Assembly (NCBI GenBank): GCA_027489105.1 | Contig: JAIYAJ010000328.1 | Coordinates: 1-11,734, forward strand | Length of the DNA stretch: 11,734 bases | Source: Zymomonas sp. | GTDB lineage: Bacteria; Pseudomonadota; Alphaproteobacteria; Sphingomonadales; Sphingomonadaceae | Direction: 5' to 3' | Part shown: one piece after another, positions 6,874-11,734 of the stretch | Numbering within the stretch: the first letter of the stretch is position 1 | Layout of the letters: every line of letters starts with the position of its first letter | Made by a program: the position numbers and the translations under genes | Notes under the pieces: model-generated | Seen by the model: only the letters and a program-made list of their open reading frames with translations | Told to the model about the DNA's origin: nothing | Database searches by the model: none

Positions 6874-6923
6874 CAAGAAAGGCTTTCTTGTCCGTGTTCT
6901 GACGTCCGGCGATAGGGGGACGT
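6874..6923. repeat. Two inverted repeats in the leader of the TauE/SafE gene
   Basis: CAAGAAA-GGC-TTTCTTG (6874-6890) has perfect 7-base arms. ACGTCC (6902-6907) pairs with GGACGT (6918-6923) across ten bases. They lie 19 to 68 bases upstream of the permease start and could be an operator and/or mRNA hairpins. No known regulator site is recognised. Confidence 0.45.
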
Positions 6924-6941
6924 GAACAGAGCCGGGGCATC

Positions 6942-7736
6942 ATGATCAATATCGACTGGTTGAATGCTCTGGCCGGATTGCTCGTCGGTATCATCGTCGG
7001 GATAACCGGCGTGGGGGGCGGCTCGCTGATGTCCCCCATCCTGATCATGTTGTTCGGCGTCGCCCCAACGACGGCGGTCGGCACCGACCTCTGGTTCGCA
7101 GCGGTAACGAAGACCGCCGGTTCGATCGTCCACCACCGTCAGGAGAGCGCGGACGTCAAGATCGTCGGCTGGCTGGCGCTGGGCAGCATACCCGCTGCGG
7201 TCCTGACTTTGCTGTTCCTGTTCGCGTCGGGCGCCCATCAGGTAAAGCATGGGATGGTCGTGACCATGCTCGGCGGAATGCTGATCGCCACCTCGGTCGC
7301 CACACTGTTCCGGCGTCAGCTCGTCACCGCGATGATCGATGTCGACGACGAAGCGCGCGCCAAGCGGTTCGTGCGCTGGCAGCCGGTACTGACGGTGCTG
7401 GGGGGCGCGGTGCTCGGTACGCTGGTGACGCTGACGTCTGTCGGCGCCGGGGCGCTGGGGGCGACGATGCTGCTCATGCTCTATCCGCTCCGGCTGACCG
7501 CGCGAAAGCTGGTGGGCACCGATATCATGCATGCCGTGCCGCTGACGCTGGTCGCCGGGCTCGGCTACATGATCGCCGGAGCGGTCGACCTGCACCTGCT
7601 CGCGATGCTGCTGATCGGATCGATTCCGGGGATCGTCATCGGCGCGCGTCTGACGATGTGGTTGAACGAGACATTCGTCCAGCGGGCGCTGGCGGTGATC
7701 CTGTTCATCACAGGGTTGAAGCTCATCACCTCCTGA
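6942..7736 (+). CDS. TauE/SafE family membrane permease
   Basis: A 264-residue inner-membrane protein with about eight helices in two related halves. The first half carries G-I-I-V-G-I-T-G-V-G-G-G-S-L-M-S-P near residues 16-32; the second carries G-A-V-L-G-T-L-V-T-L-T-S-V-G-A-G-A-L-G, the paired glycine-rich motif of the family, and both halves have V-G-T-D-L/I. Members export sulfite, sulfoacetate or related organosulfur anions, but many are of unknown substrate. A charged cytoplasmic loop lies between the halves (D-V-D-D-E-A-R-A-K-R). A weak GGGG ribosome binding site precedes ATG 6942. No sulfur-metabolism gene is adjacent, so the substrate is open. It converges with the small minus-strand gene that ends at 7755. 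Confidence 0.92.
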   Translation: MINIDWLNALAGLLVGIIVGITGVGGGSLMSPILIMLFGVAPTTAVGTDLWFAAVTKTAGSIVHHRQESADVKIVGWLALGSIPAAVLTLLFLFASGAHQVKHGMVVTMLGGMLIATSVATLFRRQLVTAMIDVDDEARAKRFVRWQPVLTVLGGAVLGTLVTLTSVGAGALGATMLLMLYPLRLTARKLVGTDIMHAVPLTLVAGLGYMIAGAVDLHLLAMLLIGSIPGIVIGARLTMWLNETFVQRALAVILFITGLKLITS

Positions 7737-7754
7737 GCCGTCCGCAGGCGTCGC

Positions 7755-8018
7755 TCAAGCGCTTCCGCCCGCCATATCGCTCCAGGCCGCGTGAAGCCCG
7801 TCGATCTGGAACAGATCATGCGCCGCGAGCAGGCTGTGGCCCCACGCCTCGTCCCGTAGGCGCGCATCGCTGACCGCCAGACGCTGCTGCCGAACGTCGC
7901 GGAACGGACGGCGCTTTTCCACAGCCTCGGTCCAATGGCGCAGATCGTCCAGCGCCCGGATCAGGGAGTCGATGCGGGCAACCTCCGTCCTCGATTGAGT
8001 CAGTCTGGGCTCAAGCAA
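7755..8018 (-). CDS. Small hypothetical protein, probable TTG start
   Basis: Not recognised. The reading frame is open from 8066 and has no ATG or GTG near its 5' end. TTG 8018 (M-L-E-P-R-L-T-Q-S) has GGAG eight bases upstream and gives 87 residues; TTG 8066 is an alternative but lies inside a palindrome. Codon third positions are mostly G/C from about 7995 onward, as in neighbouring genes, and this supports coding. The product is charged and helical: about residues 10-35 are amphipathic (I-D-S-L-I-R-A-L-D-D-L-R-H-W), and it ends with A-A-H-D-L-F-Q-I-D-G-L-H-A-A-W. It has no signal peptide, membrane helix or cysteine-rich motif. It converges with the TauE/SafE gene, 18 bases apart. Confidence 0.55.
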   Translation of the reverse strand: MLEPRLTQSRTEVARIDSLIRALDDLRHWTEAVEKRRPFRDVRQQRLAVSDARLRDEAWGHSLLAAHDLFQIDGLHAAWSDMAGGSA

Positions 8019-8046
8019 GTCGAAATCTCCGCAAGACCGATAAGGA

Positions 8047-8106
8047 TGTACAATAATATTGTACAAAAATCAATCAGAATCTTGATTCTTGCGATCGGCG
8101 CCGATC
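8047..8106. promoter_or_regulatory. Three consecutive palindromes in a divergent control region
   Basis: TGTACAATAATATTGTACA (8047-8065) has perfect 9-base arms around one base. AGAATC-TT-GATTCT (8076-8089) has perfect 6-base arms. GATCGGCGCCGATC (8093-8106) is a perfect 14-base palindrome. -10-like hexamers (TATTAT, TACAAT on the minus strand) sit inside the first, so a protein bound there would block the promoter of the small minus-strand gene. A related half-site pair, ACAATTGT, occurs at 8161-8168. The local AT content is high against the genome. No binding protein can be named. Confidence 0.6.
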
Positions 8107-8250
8107 TTCCTGCGGACAGCCGCAATGGCGGAACGCCGGGCAGAAATTAGGAAGCTGTCAACAATTGTAACATATGGCTGAGTCCTATTTTCTTGAGCGG
8201 CCGACAGGAGCATCAGGTCGTCAGGACATCGATCGGGATGGTGAGTCGCA

Positions 8251-8487
8251 ATGAACATGATGACGGGCGATATGATGGCGCAGGCGGAGCTTCTGATCTC
8301 CGGCGCGTTCTCCAATGACGTCGCGCCATCCGTCGCTGCCCGGCCGACGCCGCCCAACTGGCTGATCGCGCCAGTGTTCCGCCCGCAGCCGGCGCACGAT
8401 CCACTGATGGTCGCGGAAGCACAGGCTGTCTATGCAGCGAGCAGTGCCCCCTATCGCTCGCTGCGCGAAGTCCCGCGCGGCTTCTGA
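8251..8487 (+). CDS. Small hypothetical protein (78 aa)
   Basis: Not recognised. ATG 8251 has GGTGAG five bases upstream; a second in-frame ATG at 8257 is possible. The N-terminus is Met-rich (M-N-M-M-T-G-D-M-M) and followed by a moderately hydrophobic A-Q-A-E-L-L-I-S-G-A-F segment, a Pro-rich middle (P-T-P-P-N-W-L-I-A-P-V-F-R-P-Q-P) and a short helix. There is no signal peptide, Cys or catalytic motif. It stands alone, with a cluster of palindromes about 145 bases upstream and a strong intrinsic terminator 14 bases downstream, which supports it as a real transcription unit. Confidence 0.6.
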   Translation: MNMMTGDMMAQAELLISGAFSNDVAPSVAARPTPPNWLIAPVFRPQPAHDPLMVAEAQAVYAASSAPYRSLREVPRGF

Positions 8488-8501
8488 TCCCTTCGAACCA
8501 G

Positions 8502-8527
8502 TGCCCGGCCCGTCCGGGCATTTTTTT
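8502..8527 (+). terminator. Intrinsic terminator after the 78-residue gene
   Basis: Perfect 7-base GC-rich stem TGCCCGG (8502-8508) / CCGGGCA (8514-8520) with a five-base loop, followed by seven T (8521-8527). It isolates the upstream small gene from the LexA-type promoter that begins 23 bases later. Confidence 0.95.
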
Positions 8528-8549
8528 GTCCGGCAGATAGGAAAAATCC

Positions 8550-8589
8550 TAGACAATCTCGCGCCGCGAAAATAGAACAAAAAAAGAAC
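8550..8589 (+). promoter_or_regulatory. Promoter overlapped by an alphaproteobacterial LexA (SOS) box
   Basis: GAAC-AAAAAAA-GAAC (8575-8589) is exactly the reverse complement of GTTC-N7-GTTC, the direct-repeat LexA box of alphaproteobacteria. A promoter can be drawn around it: -35 TAGACA (8550-8555), 17 bases, -10 TAGAAC (8573-8578), so LexA would cover the -10 and the start point. GAGGAG at 8594-8599 and ATG 8607 follow directly. The box is seen; control by LexA is inferred from the consensus. Confidence 0.7.
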
Positions 8590-8606
8590 ATGTGAGGAGC
8601 GAGTCG

Positions 8607-8888
8607 ATGAAGCAAGGCGTGTTTCGATCGTCCCCGGCCTGCAGCCTTGGTTGTCCCTCCTGCGAGATCGGTTGCGCTATTCGGGCAGGTGAGGCGGACG
8701 ATGCCTGGCGGGAGGTGCAGCATCTCCGCCGCGCGGGAGCCGGGCCCGAACTGGCGTGGAAGAGGCTGCGCGCTGCAGCGCGCCTGGCAGCCGCAAGGCA
8801 AGCATTCGCGCGAGCCCGGCGCGGCCTTCCATCGGCACATGGTCCTCGAGCAGGGTCTCGAACATGCGGGTCAGTGCTGCCGCATTAG
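8607..8888 (+). CDS. Small Cys-rich protein behind a LexA-type box (93 aa)
   Basis: Not recognised. ATG 8607 has an ideal GAGGAG seven bases upstream, and a LexA-type box lies just before it, so DNA-damage induction is likely. The N-terminus has four cysteines spaced C12-x3-C16-x2-C19-x3-C23 (A-C-S-L-G-C-P-S-C-E-I-G-C), which could bind zinc or an iron-sulfur cluster. Residues 30-72 are a charged, Ala/Arg-rich helical region (D-D-A-W-R-E-V-Q-H-L-R-R-A-G). There is no membrane helix. From 8677 it runs antisense over the 3' end of the XRE gene. Codon third positions become less G/C-rich after about 8830, so the last 20 residues may be unconstrained. Alternatively only the promoter is real and the transcript acts as RNA. 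Confidence 0.55.
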   Translation: MKQGVFRSSPACSLGCPSCEIGCAIRAGEADDAWREVQHLRRAGAGPELAWKRLRAAARLAAARQAFARARRGLPSAHGPRAGSRTCGSVLPH

Positions 8889-9183
8889 GCAGCGCTACCG
8901 GCAGAAGGATCTGCTGAACGTCGGGCTCGATCGTGGCCTCTGCTTCGCTCTGGTCCGGCGAGAGACCGGCCAGTGCGAAAATCTCCGCACTGTCGACGCC
9001 GAAAGGCAGGAGAGCTGCAGCGATCCGGCGGGCGGCGTCGATCGGCAGCGGGCCGGTGAACCGCTTCTCCTCATAATAGGCGTAGCGCTTGTCGAGCGGG
9101 GATCCGAGCGTCGCCGCGAAGGCGCGCATCGACAGGCCCGAGCGGGCTCGCAGCGAGCGGAGGCGTTCGTGGGGGCGGAGCAT
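8677..9183 (-). CDS. XRE-family helix-turn-helix regulator
   Basis: A 168-residue DNA-binding protein. Residues ~3-35 form the helix-turn-helix (L-R-P-H-E-R-L-R-S-L-R-A-R-S-G-L-S-M-R-A-F-A-A-T-L-G), followed by Y-A-Y-Y-E-E-K-R-F, P-L-P-I-D-A-A-R-R-I-A-A-A-L and a G-V-D-S-A-E-I-F-A-L-A-G-L segment, an arrangement common in sphingomonad XRE proteins. The middle has no enzyme or ligand-binding motif that I can name. ATG 9183 was chosen because the 40 upstream in-frame residues are not HTH-like. The last ~35 residues (Arg/Pro-rich) look like a read-through tail, and the segment overlaps the Cys-rich gene on the other strand. It is divergent from the gene at 9267 and may regulate it. Confidence 0.8.
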   Translation of the reverse strand: MLRPHERLRSLRARSGLSMRAFAATLGSPLDKRYAYYEEKRFTGPLPIDAARRIAAALLPFGVDSAEIFALAGLSPDQSEAEATIEPDVQQILLPVALPNAAALTRMFETLLEDHVPMEGRAGLARMLALRLPGALQRAASSTPVRARLPRGGDAAPPARHRPPHLPE

Positions 9184-9266
9184 GTCGATTCTCGCAGGCT
9201 GGAGGACGCGATCAGTAATTTTTGAACCGATGAGTGCAAGTTTTTTGTCTAGCTGGGAGATGCGGG
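9184..9266. promoter_or_regulatory. Divergent gap between the XRE gene and the 9267 gene
   Basis: An 83-base spacer, locally AT-rich (attttt near 9218, a run of six T at 9241-9246) in a GC-rich genome, between two divergent starts. It must hold both promoters unless the plus-strand gene is reached by read-through from 8607. I see no clear palindrome that would mark the XRE operator. Confidence 0.35.
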
Positions 9267-9914
9267 ATGGGAAGGCCGGGGCGTAAGAGGCTGGCGGGTG
9301 CACGTACGGCGGGTGGGCGGCTCAAGGCGAGCGCGCAGCCGGGTATCGACAGAGGAACGGCCGAGCTTCGCCTGCATCGCGCGGACCGTGCGGGAGACCT
9401 CGATCCGGTGGCTGCGCGGCTATGGCGCAGGGGCCAGGCGGAGGAGGCGGCCGCATCCCTGCGCGGCGGGCGCGACCATGGGCAGGCGGTCGATGCGATC
9501 GGTCGCGCCTATCTGGGCGGGTTGCTCGACCATCGAAATCGCCCAGCCGAGGCGCTGCGCGATGCCGGTCGGACGCTCTTCAAACTCTATTGGGTGCATT
9601 ATGCCGCACTGGCGCCCAGCGGGGGATTATATCGCGAACTGGTCGGGCGAGGAGCGGTCGGCCGGCCGGTCGAAGCCGAGACCGACCGTTCGGCGCAGCT
9701 GGAGACCGCGCTCAATCGTCGGCTCGCGAGTCTGGACGCGTGCGGGCGGGACGTGCGCAAGGCCGTCGAGAGTCTCTGCATCGACCATCATTTCGAATAT
9801 GGTCCGCTCTGGCTCGATCGGCTGCTCGCGGCGGGGTGTGGCCGAGGGGCGGCGAGCGAGGAGGATCGCCGAAGGATCCTGGCGGCCGTCATCGGGCTGG
9901 AAGCGATCTGCTGA
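9267..9914 (+). CDS. Unknown protein with basic GRPGRKR N-terminus (215 aa)
   Basis: Not assigned to a function. ATG 9267 has GGGAG seven bases upstream. The N-terminus is strongly basic (M-G-R-P-G-R-K-R) and resembles an AT-hook core (GRP), so DNA contact is possible. The middle has A-V-D-A-I-G-R-A-Y-L-G-G-L-L and L-F-K-L-Y-W-V-H-Y-A; the end has C-I-D-H-H-F-E-Y-G-P-L-W-L-D-R-L-L. From memory, this layout recurs in sphingomonad hypothetical proteins, some in prophage-like regions, but I cannot confirm it here. No signal peptide or membrane helix is seen. It is divergent from the XRE gene, so XRE control is plausible. Confidence 0.7.
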   Translation: MGRPGRKRLAGARTAGGRLKASAQPGIDRGTAELRLHRADRAGDLDPVAARLWRRGQAEEAAASLRGGRDHGQAVDAIGRAYLGGLLDHRNRPAEALRDAGRTLFKLYWVHYAALAPSGGLYRELVGRGAVGRPVEAETDRSAQLETALNRRLASLDACGRDVRKAVESLCIDHHFEYGPLWLDRLLAAGCGRGAASEEDRRRILAAVIGLEAIC

Positions 9915-9975
9915 TGGTCCGGAACTTTGCGGTCCGCCCGGTGTCCTGATGCTGTAATTCCAGCCTGGAGAACGC

Positions 9976-10758
9976 ATGCGCGTCCGGATCGATTCCCATC
10001 TTCATTACCGTTTCGCGCAACCGACCGACGTCCTGCTGAGCGTCGAGGTCGCCCAACTCGAGGACCAGCGGCTGATCGAGGATCTGCTGACTGTTTCCGG
10101 CAGCGGCGAGCTTCGTCCGATTGCGGGCGAGGAGGGCATCGGTCGGCGCACATGGATGCGGGCCGAAGCCGAGTTCGAGGCGCGCTATACCGCGCAGGTC
10201 GAGCTGCTCCGGCGCAATTCGCCGATCGAGGCGCTGCCGATCACGCCCCGGCGGGAGCTGCCGCCGGGCGTAATCCCCTATCTCTGGCCAAGCCGCTACT
10301 GCGAATCCGATCGGCTCGAGGCCTTTGTCGAGCGCCGCTTTCCCGGCGACCCGCATGGCGCCAAGATCGTCGCGATGACCGAATGGGTGCGCGGCAATCT
10401 GGATTACCGGATCGGTTCGAGCGACGGCACCACCACCGCAGTGGACAGCTTCGTCTCGCGCCAGGGTGTCTGTCGCGATTTCGCCCATCTGCTTACGGCC
10501 TTCGCGCGCGCCGCCGGCGTTCCGGCCCGCCTGGTGTCCGCTTATGCGCTGGACCTCGATCCACCGGATTTCCATGCCGTGGTCGAAGTCTGGCTGGCGG
10601 GGGAATGGTATCTGGTGGATCCCACTGGCCTTGCGCCGCTCGACGGGCTGGCGCGCATCGCCGTTGGGCGTGACGCGACCGACATCGCGTTCATGACGGC
10701 TTTCGGCAGCGCCGAGATGGTGGAGCAAAGCGTTTCGGTGGTCCGGATCGACGGCTGA
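9976..10758 (+). CDS. Transglutaminase-like cysteine peptidase-fold protein
   Basis: A 260-residue cytoplasmic protein of the transglutaminase-like superfamily, which catalyses amide bond hydrolysis or transfer through a papain-like Cys-His-Asp triad. The N-terminal ~90 residues (H-L-H-Y-R-F-A-Q-P-T and following) match the beta-rich N-terminal domain of bacterial members. The core then shows the complete triad: Cys166 in R-Q-G-V-C-R-D-F-A-H, His200 in D-F-H-A-V-V-E-V-W and Asp215 in Y-L-V-D-P-T-G-L-A-P. GGAG lies five bases before ATG 9976. No signal peptide is present. Many close relatives are of unknown substrate. It follows the 9267 gene by 61 bases without a visible terminator, so both may share a transcript. 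Confidence 0.93.
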   Translation: MRVRIDSHLHYRFAQPTDVLLSVEVAQLEDQRLIEDLLTVSGSGELRPIAGEEGIGRRTWMRAEAEFEARYTAQVELLRRNSPIEALPITPRRELPPGVIPYLWPSRYCESDRLEAFVERRFPGDPHGAKIVAMTEWVRGNLDYRIGSSDGTTTAVDSFVSRQGVCRDFAHLLTAFARAAGVPARLVSAYALDLDPPDFHAVVEVWLAGEWYLVDPTGLAPLDGLARIAVGRDATDIAFMTAFGSAEMVEQSVSVVRIDG

Positions 10759-10839
10759 GCGGGCTGCGGCCGGTGGCTGGCAAAGTGCGAAAGCGCTCTC
10801 TACAACATTGTCAGTACCTTGTTCTGGAGAGGATTTTTC

Positions 10840-11734
10840 ATGGATCGTCGCTCGTTCATCGCATCGGCAGGCGTGGCCGCTCTGGTGGCCGGGCTCCACC
10901 CATGGGCGGTCTCGGCAGCCACCGATGCCCCCGCCGGACCGGATGATGCCAGGCTGAATGCGCTGTTCGACGAGATTTTCGCCGAAGCGCTCGATGCGTC
11001 GCCTGAGTTCTGCACCGGGCTGGGCTTCGACAAGGGACCCCGCGCTGCGGCGAAGAGCCGGCTCGACGACAATAGCGACGAGGAGATGCGGCGAGATCTT
11101 GTGCGGACCAAGCGGCGTCTGGCGCAGCTCGAAGCCTTTCCGGTGGACAAGCTGTCCGAGGCGGCGGCGCTGAACCGTGAGATCGTTCTCTATTCGCTGC
11201 GCAATTCCGCGGTGGCACCCGAGCGTTTCGGCATCGACAGCGTGATTCGCCCCTATCGCATCTTCCAGCAGGGCGGCGCCTATTTCAGCGTCCCCGATTT
11301 TCTCAACGACGCCCATGTGATTGCGGACCGAGCCGATTGCGACGCCTATCTTGCCCGGCTGGAGGCCTTCGGTCCGGTCCTCGATACCGACAGCGCAGTA
11401 CAGCGGGCGCGTTCCGAGCGCGGCTTCACGGCGCCCGACTTCTCGGTGGACCTGACCCTGGGGCAACTTCGCAAGTTGCGCGACGTCCCTGCCGATCAAA
11501 GCCCGCTCGTGCTGTCGCTGAAGCGCCGGGCGGCGGAGAAGGGCATCGCCGGCGATTTTGGTCCGGCGGCGGCGCGCCTGGTGGAGCAGAGCGTATATCC
11601 GGCACTGGACCGGCAAATCGCGCTGATGACCGACTTGCGCCGGACGACCCGCCCAGGAGCGGGCGTGTGGAGGCTGCCGGACGGCGACGCGATCTACGCG
11701 GCGGCGCTCGCCCAGGCGACGACGACGAGCTTCA
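10840..11734 (+). CDS. DUF885 protein with Tat signal, 5' part
   Basis: The gene runs off the window edge; 298 residues are visible. The N-terminus M-D-R-R-S-F-I-A-S-A-G-V-A-A-L has the twin-Arg motif and hydrophobic core of a Tat signal, ending near V-S-A-A, so the protein is folded in the cytoplasm and exported to the periplasm. What follows, L-F-D-E-I-F-A-E-A-L-D-A-S-P-E-F-C-T-G-L-G, then R-x-Y-R-I-F-Q-Q-G-G-A-Y-F-S-V-P-D-F-L, is typical of DUF885, a family with a metallopeptidase-like HExxH-type motif in its C-terminal half, which is outside the window. GGAGAGG at about 10826-10832 precedes the ATG. Substrate unknown. Confidence 0.9.
   Translation, partial: MDRRSFIASAGVAALVAGLHPWAVSAATDAPAGPDDARLNALFDEIFAEALDASPEFCTGLGFDKGPRAAAKSRLDDNSDEEMRRDLVRTKRRLAQLEAFPVDKLSEAAALNREIVLYSLRNSAVAPERFGIDSVIRPYRIFQQGGAYFSVPDFLNDAHVIADRADCDAYLARLEAFGPVLDTDSAVQRARSERGFTAPDFSVDLTLGQLRKLRDVPADQSPLVLSLKRRAAEKGIAGDFGPAAARLVEQSVYPALDRQIALMTDLRRTTRPGAGVWRLPDGDAIYAAALAQATTTSF

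Noticed and set aside
6390..7595. Minus-strand open frame of 401 codons
   Set aside because: Antisense to the UrcA and TauE/SafE genes and crosses a clear intrinsic terminator; low-complexity His/Gln/Asp-rich product.
8047..8065. PpsR/CrtJ-type site (TGT-N12-ACA)
   Set aside because: The spacer is 13 bases, and no photosynthesis gene is nearby.
8070..8213. Minus-strand frame starting ATG 8213 (about 47 residues), in frame with the gene at 7755
   Set aside because: Third positions are A/T-rich, unlike real genes here; there is no ribosome binding site, and it spans the palindrome cluster. Best read as control region.
8640..8677. CX3CX2C read as a radical SAM motif
   Set aside because: The protein is 93 residues long and has none of the TIM-barrel sequence of radical SAM enzymes; the spacing is coincidental or marks another metal site.
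9889..11616. Long minus-strand open frame (575 codons)
   Set aside because: It lies opposite the transglutaminase-like and DUF885 genes, which both have complete family motifs; the frame is open only because of GC-rich codon use.

Overview
The window is high-GC alphaproteobacterial chromosome, most likely from a sphingomonad (Sphingomonas or a close relative). This rests on the gene set: PEP-CTERM anchors of the W-M-M-L type, HslV with a short propeptide before its catalytic Thr, an UrcA-family protein, a small XRE regulator of a kind common in sphingomonads, and a Tat-exported DUF885 protein. It also rests on a LexA-type box of the alphaproteobacterial GTTC-N7-GTTC form. No rRNA, tRNA, CRISPR array, insertion sequence or complete prophage is visible, and no gene-free stretch exceeds 300 bases.

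Layout. 1-600: the 3' end of one PEP-CTERM protein, followed by a second, very small one. 625-3355, all on the plus strand: a four-helix DUF486 membrane protein, the HslV protease and HslU unfoldase pair, and a YffB/Spx-like thioredoxin-fold protein. 3356-4525, minus: a seven-helix membrane diguanylate cyclase starting at GTG, whose stop codon abuts the yffB stop. 4674-6247, plus: purT (formate-dependent purine synthesis) overlapping a RidA-fold gene by 4 bases. 6351-6792: a small exported UrcA-family gene with a well-matched sigma-54 promoter and a strong intrinsic terminator. 6942-7736: a TauE/SafE permease. 7755-8018, minus: an unrecognised small gene starting at TTG.

8047-8106 holds three back-to-back palindromes between divergent small genes. 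8251-8527 is a small unknown gene with its own terminator. 8550-9914 is the most unusual part. A promoter overlapped by a LexA-like box precedes a 93-residue Cys-rich small protein. That gene runs antisense into the 3' end of an XRE regulator, and the XRE gene is divergent from an unknown gene with a basic N-terminus. 9976-10758 encodes a transglutaminase-like cysteine protease-fold protein. 10840 to the window edge is the 5' part of a DUF885 protein.

How the genes fit together. HslV and HslU form one ATP-dependent protease. PurT and the RidA-fold protein are probably co-translated. The SOS-box gene, the XRE gene and the gene at 9267 are arranged so that a DNA-damage-induced transcript would oppose the XRE mRNA and could run on into the 9267 gene; this is inference. 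The rest is a mix of housekeeping and small lineage-specific genes with no single shared pathway.
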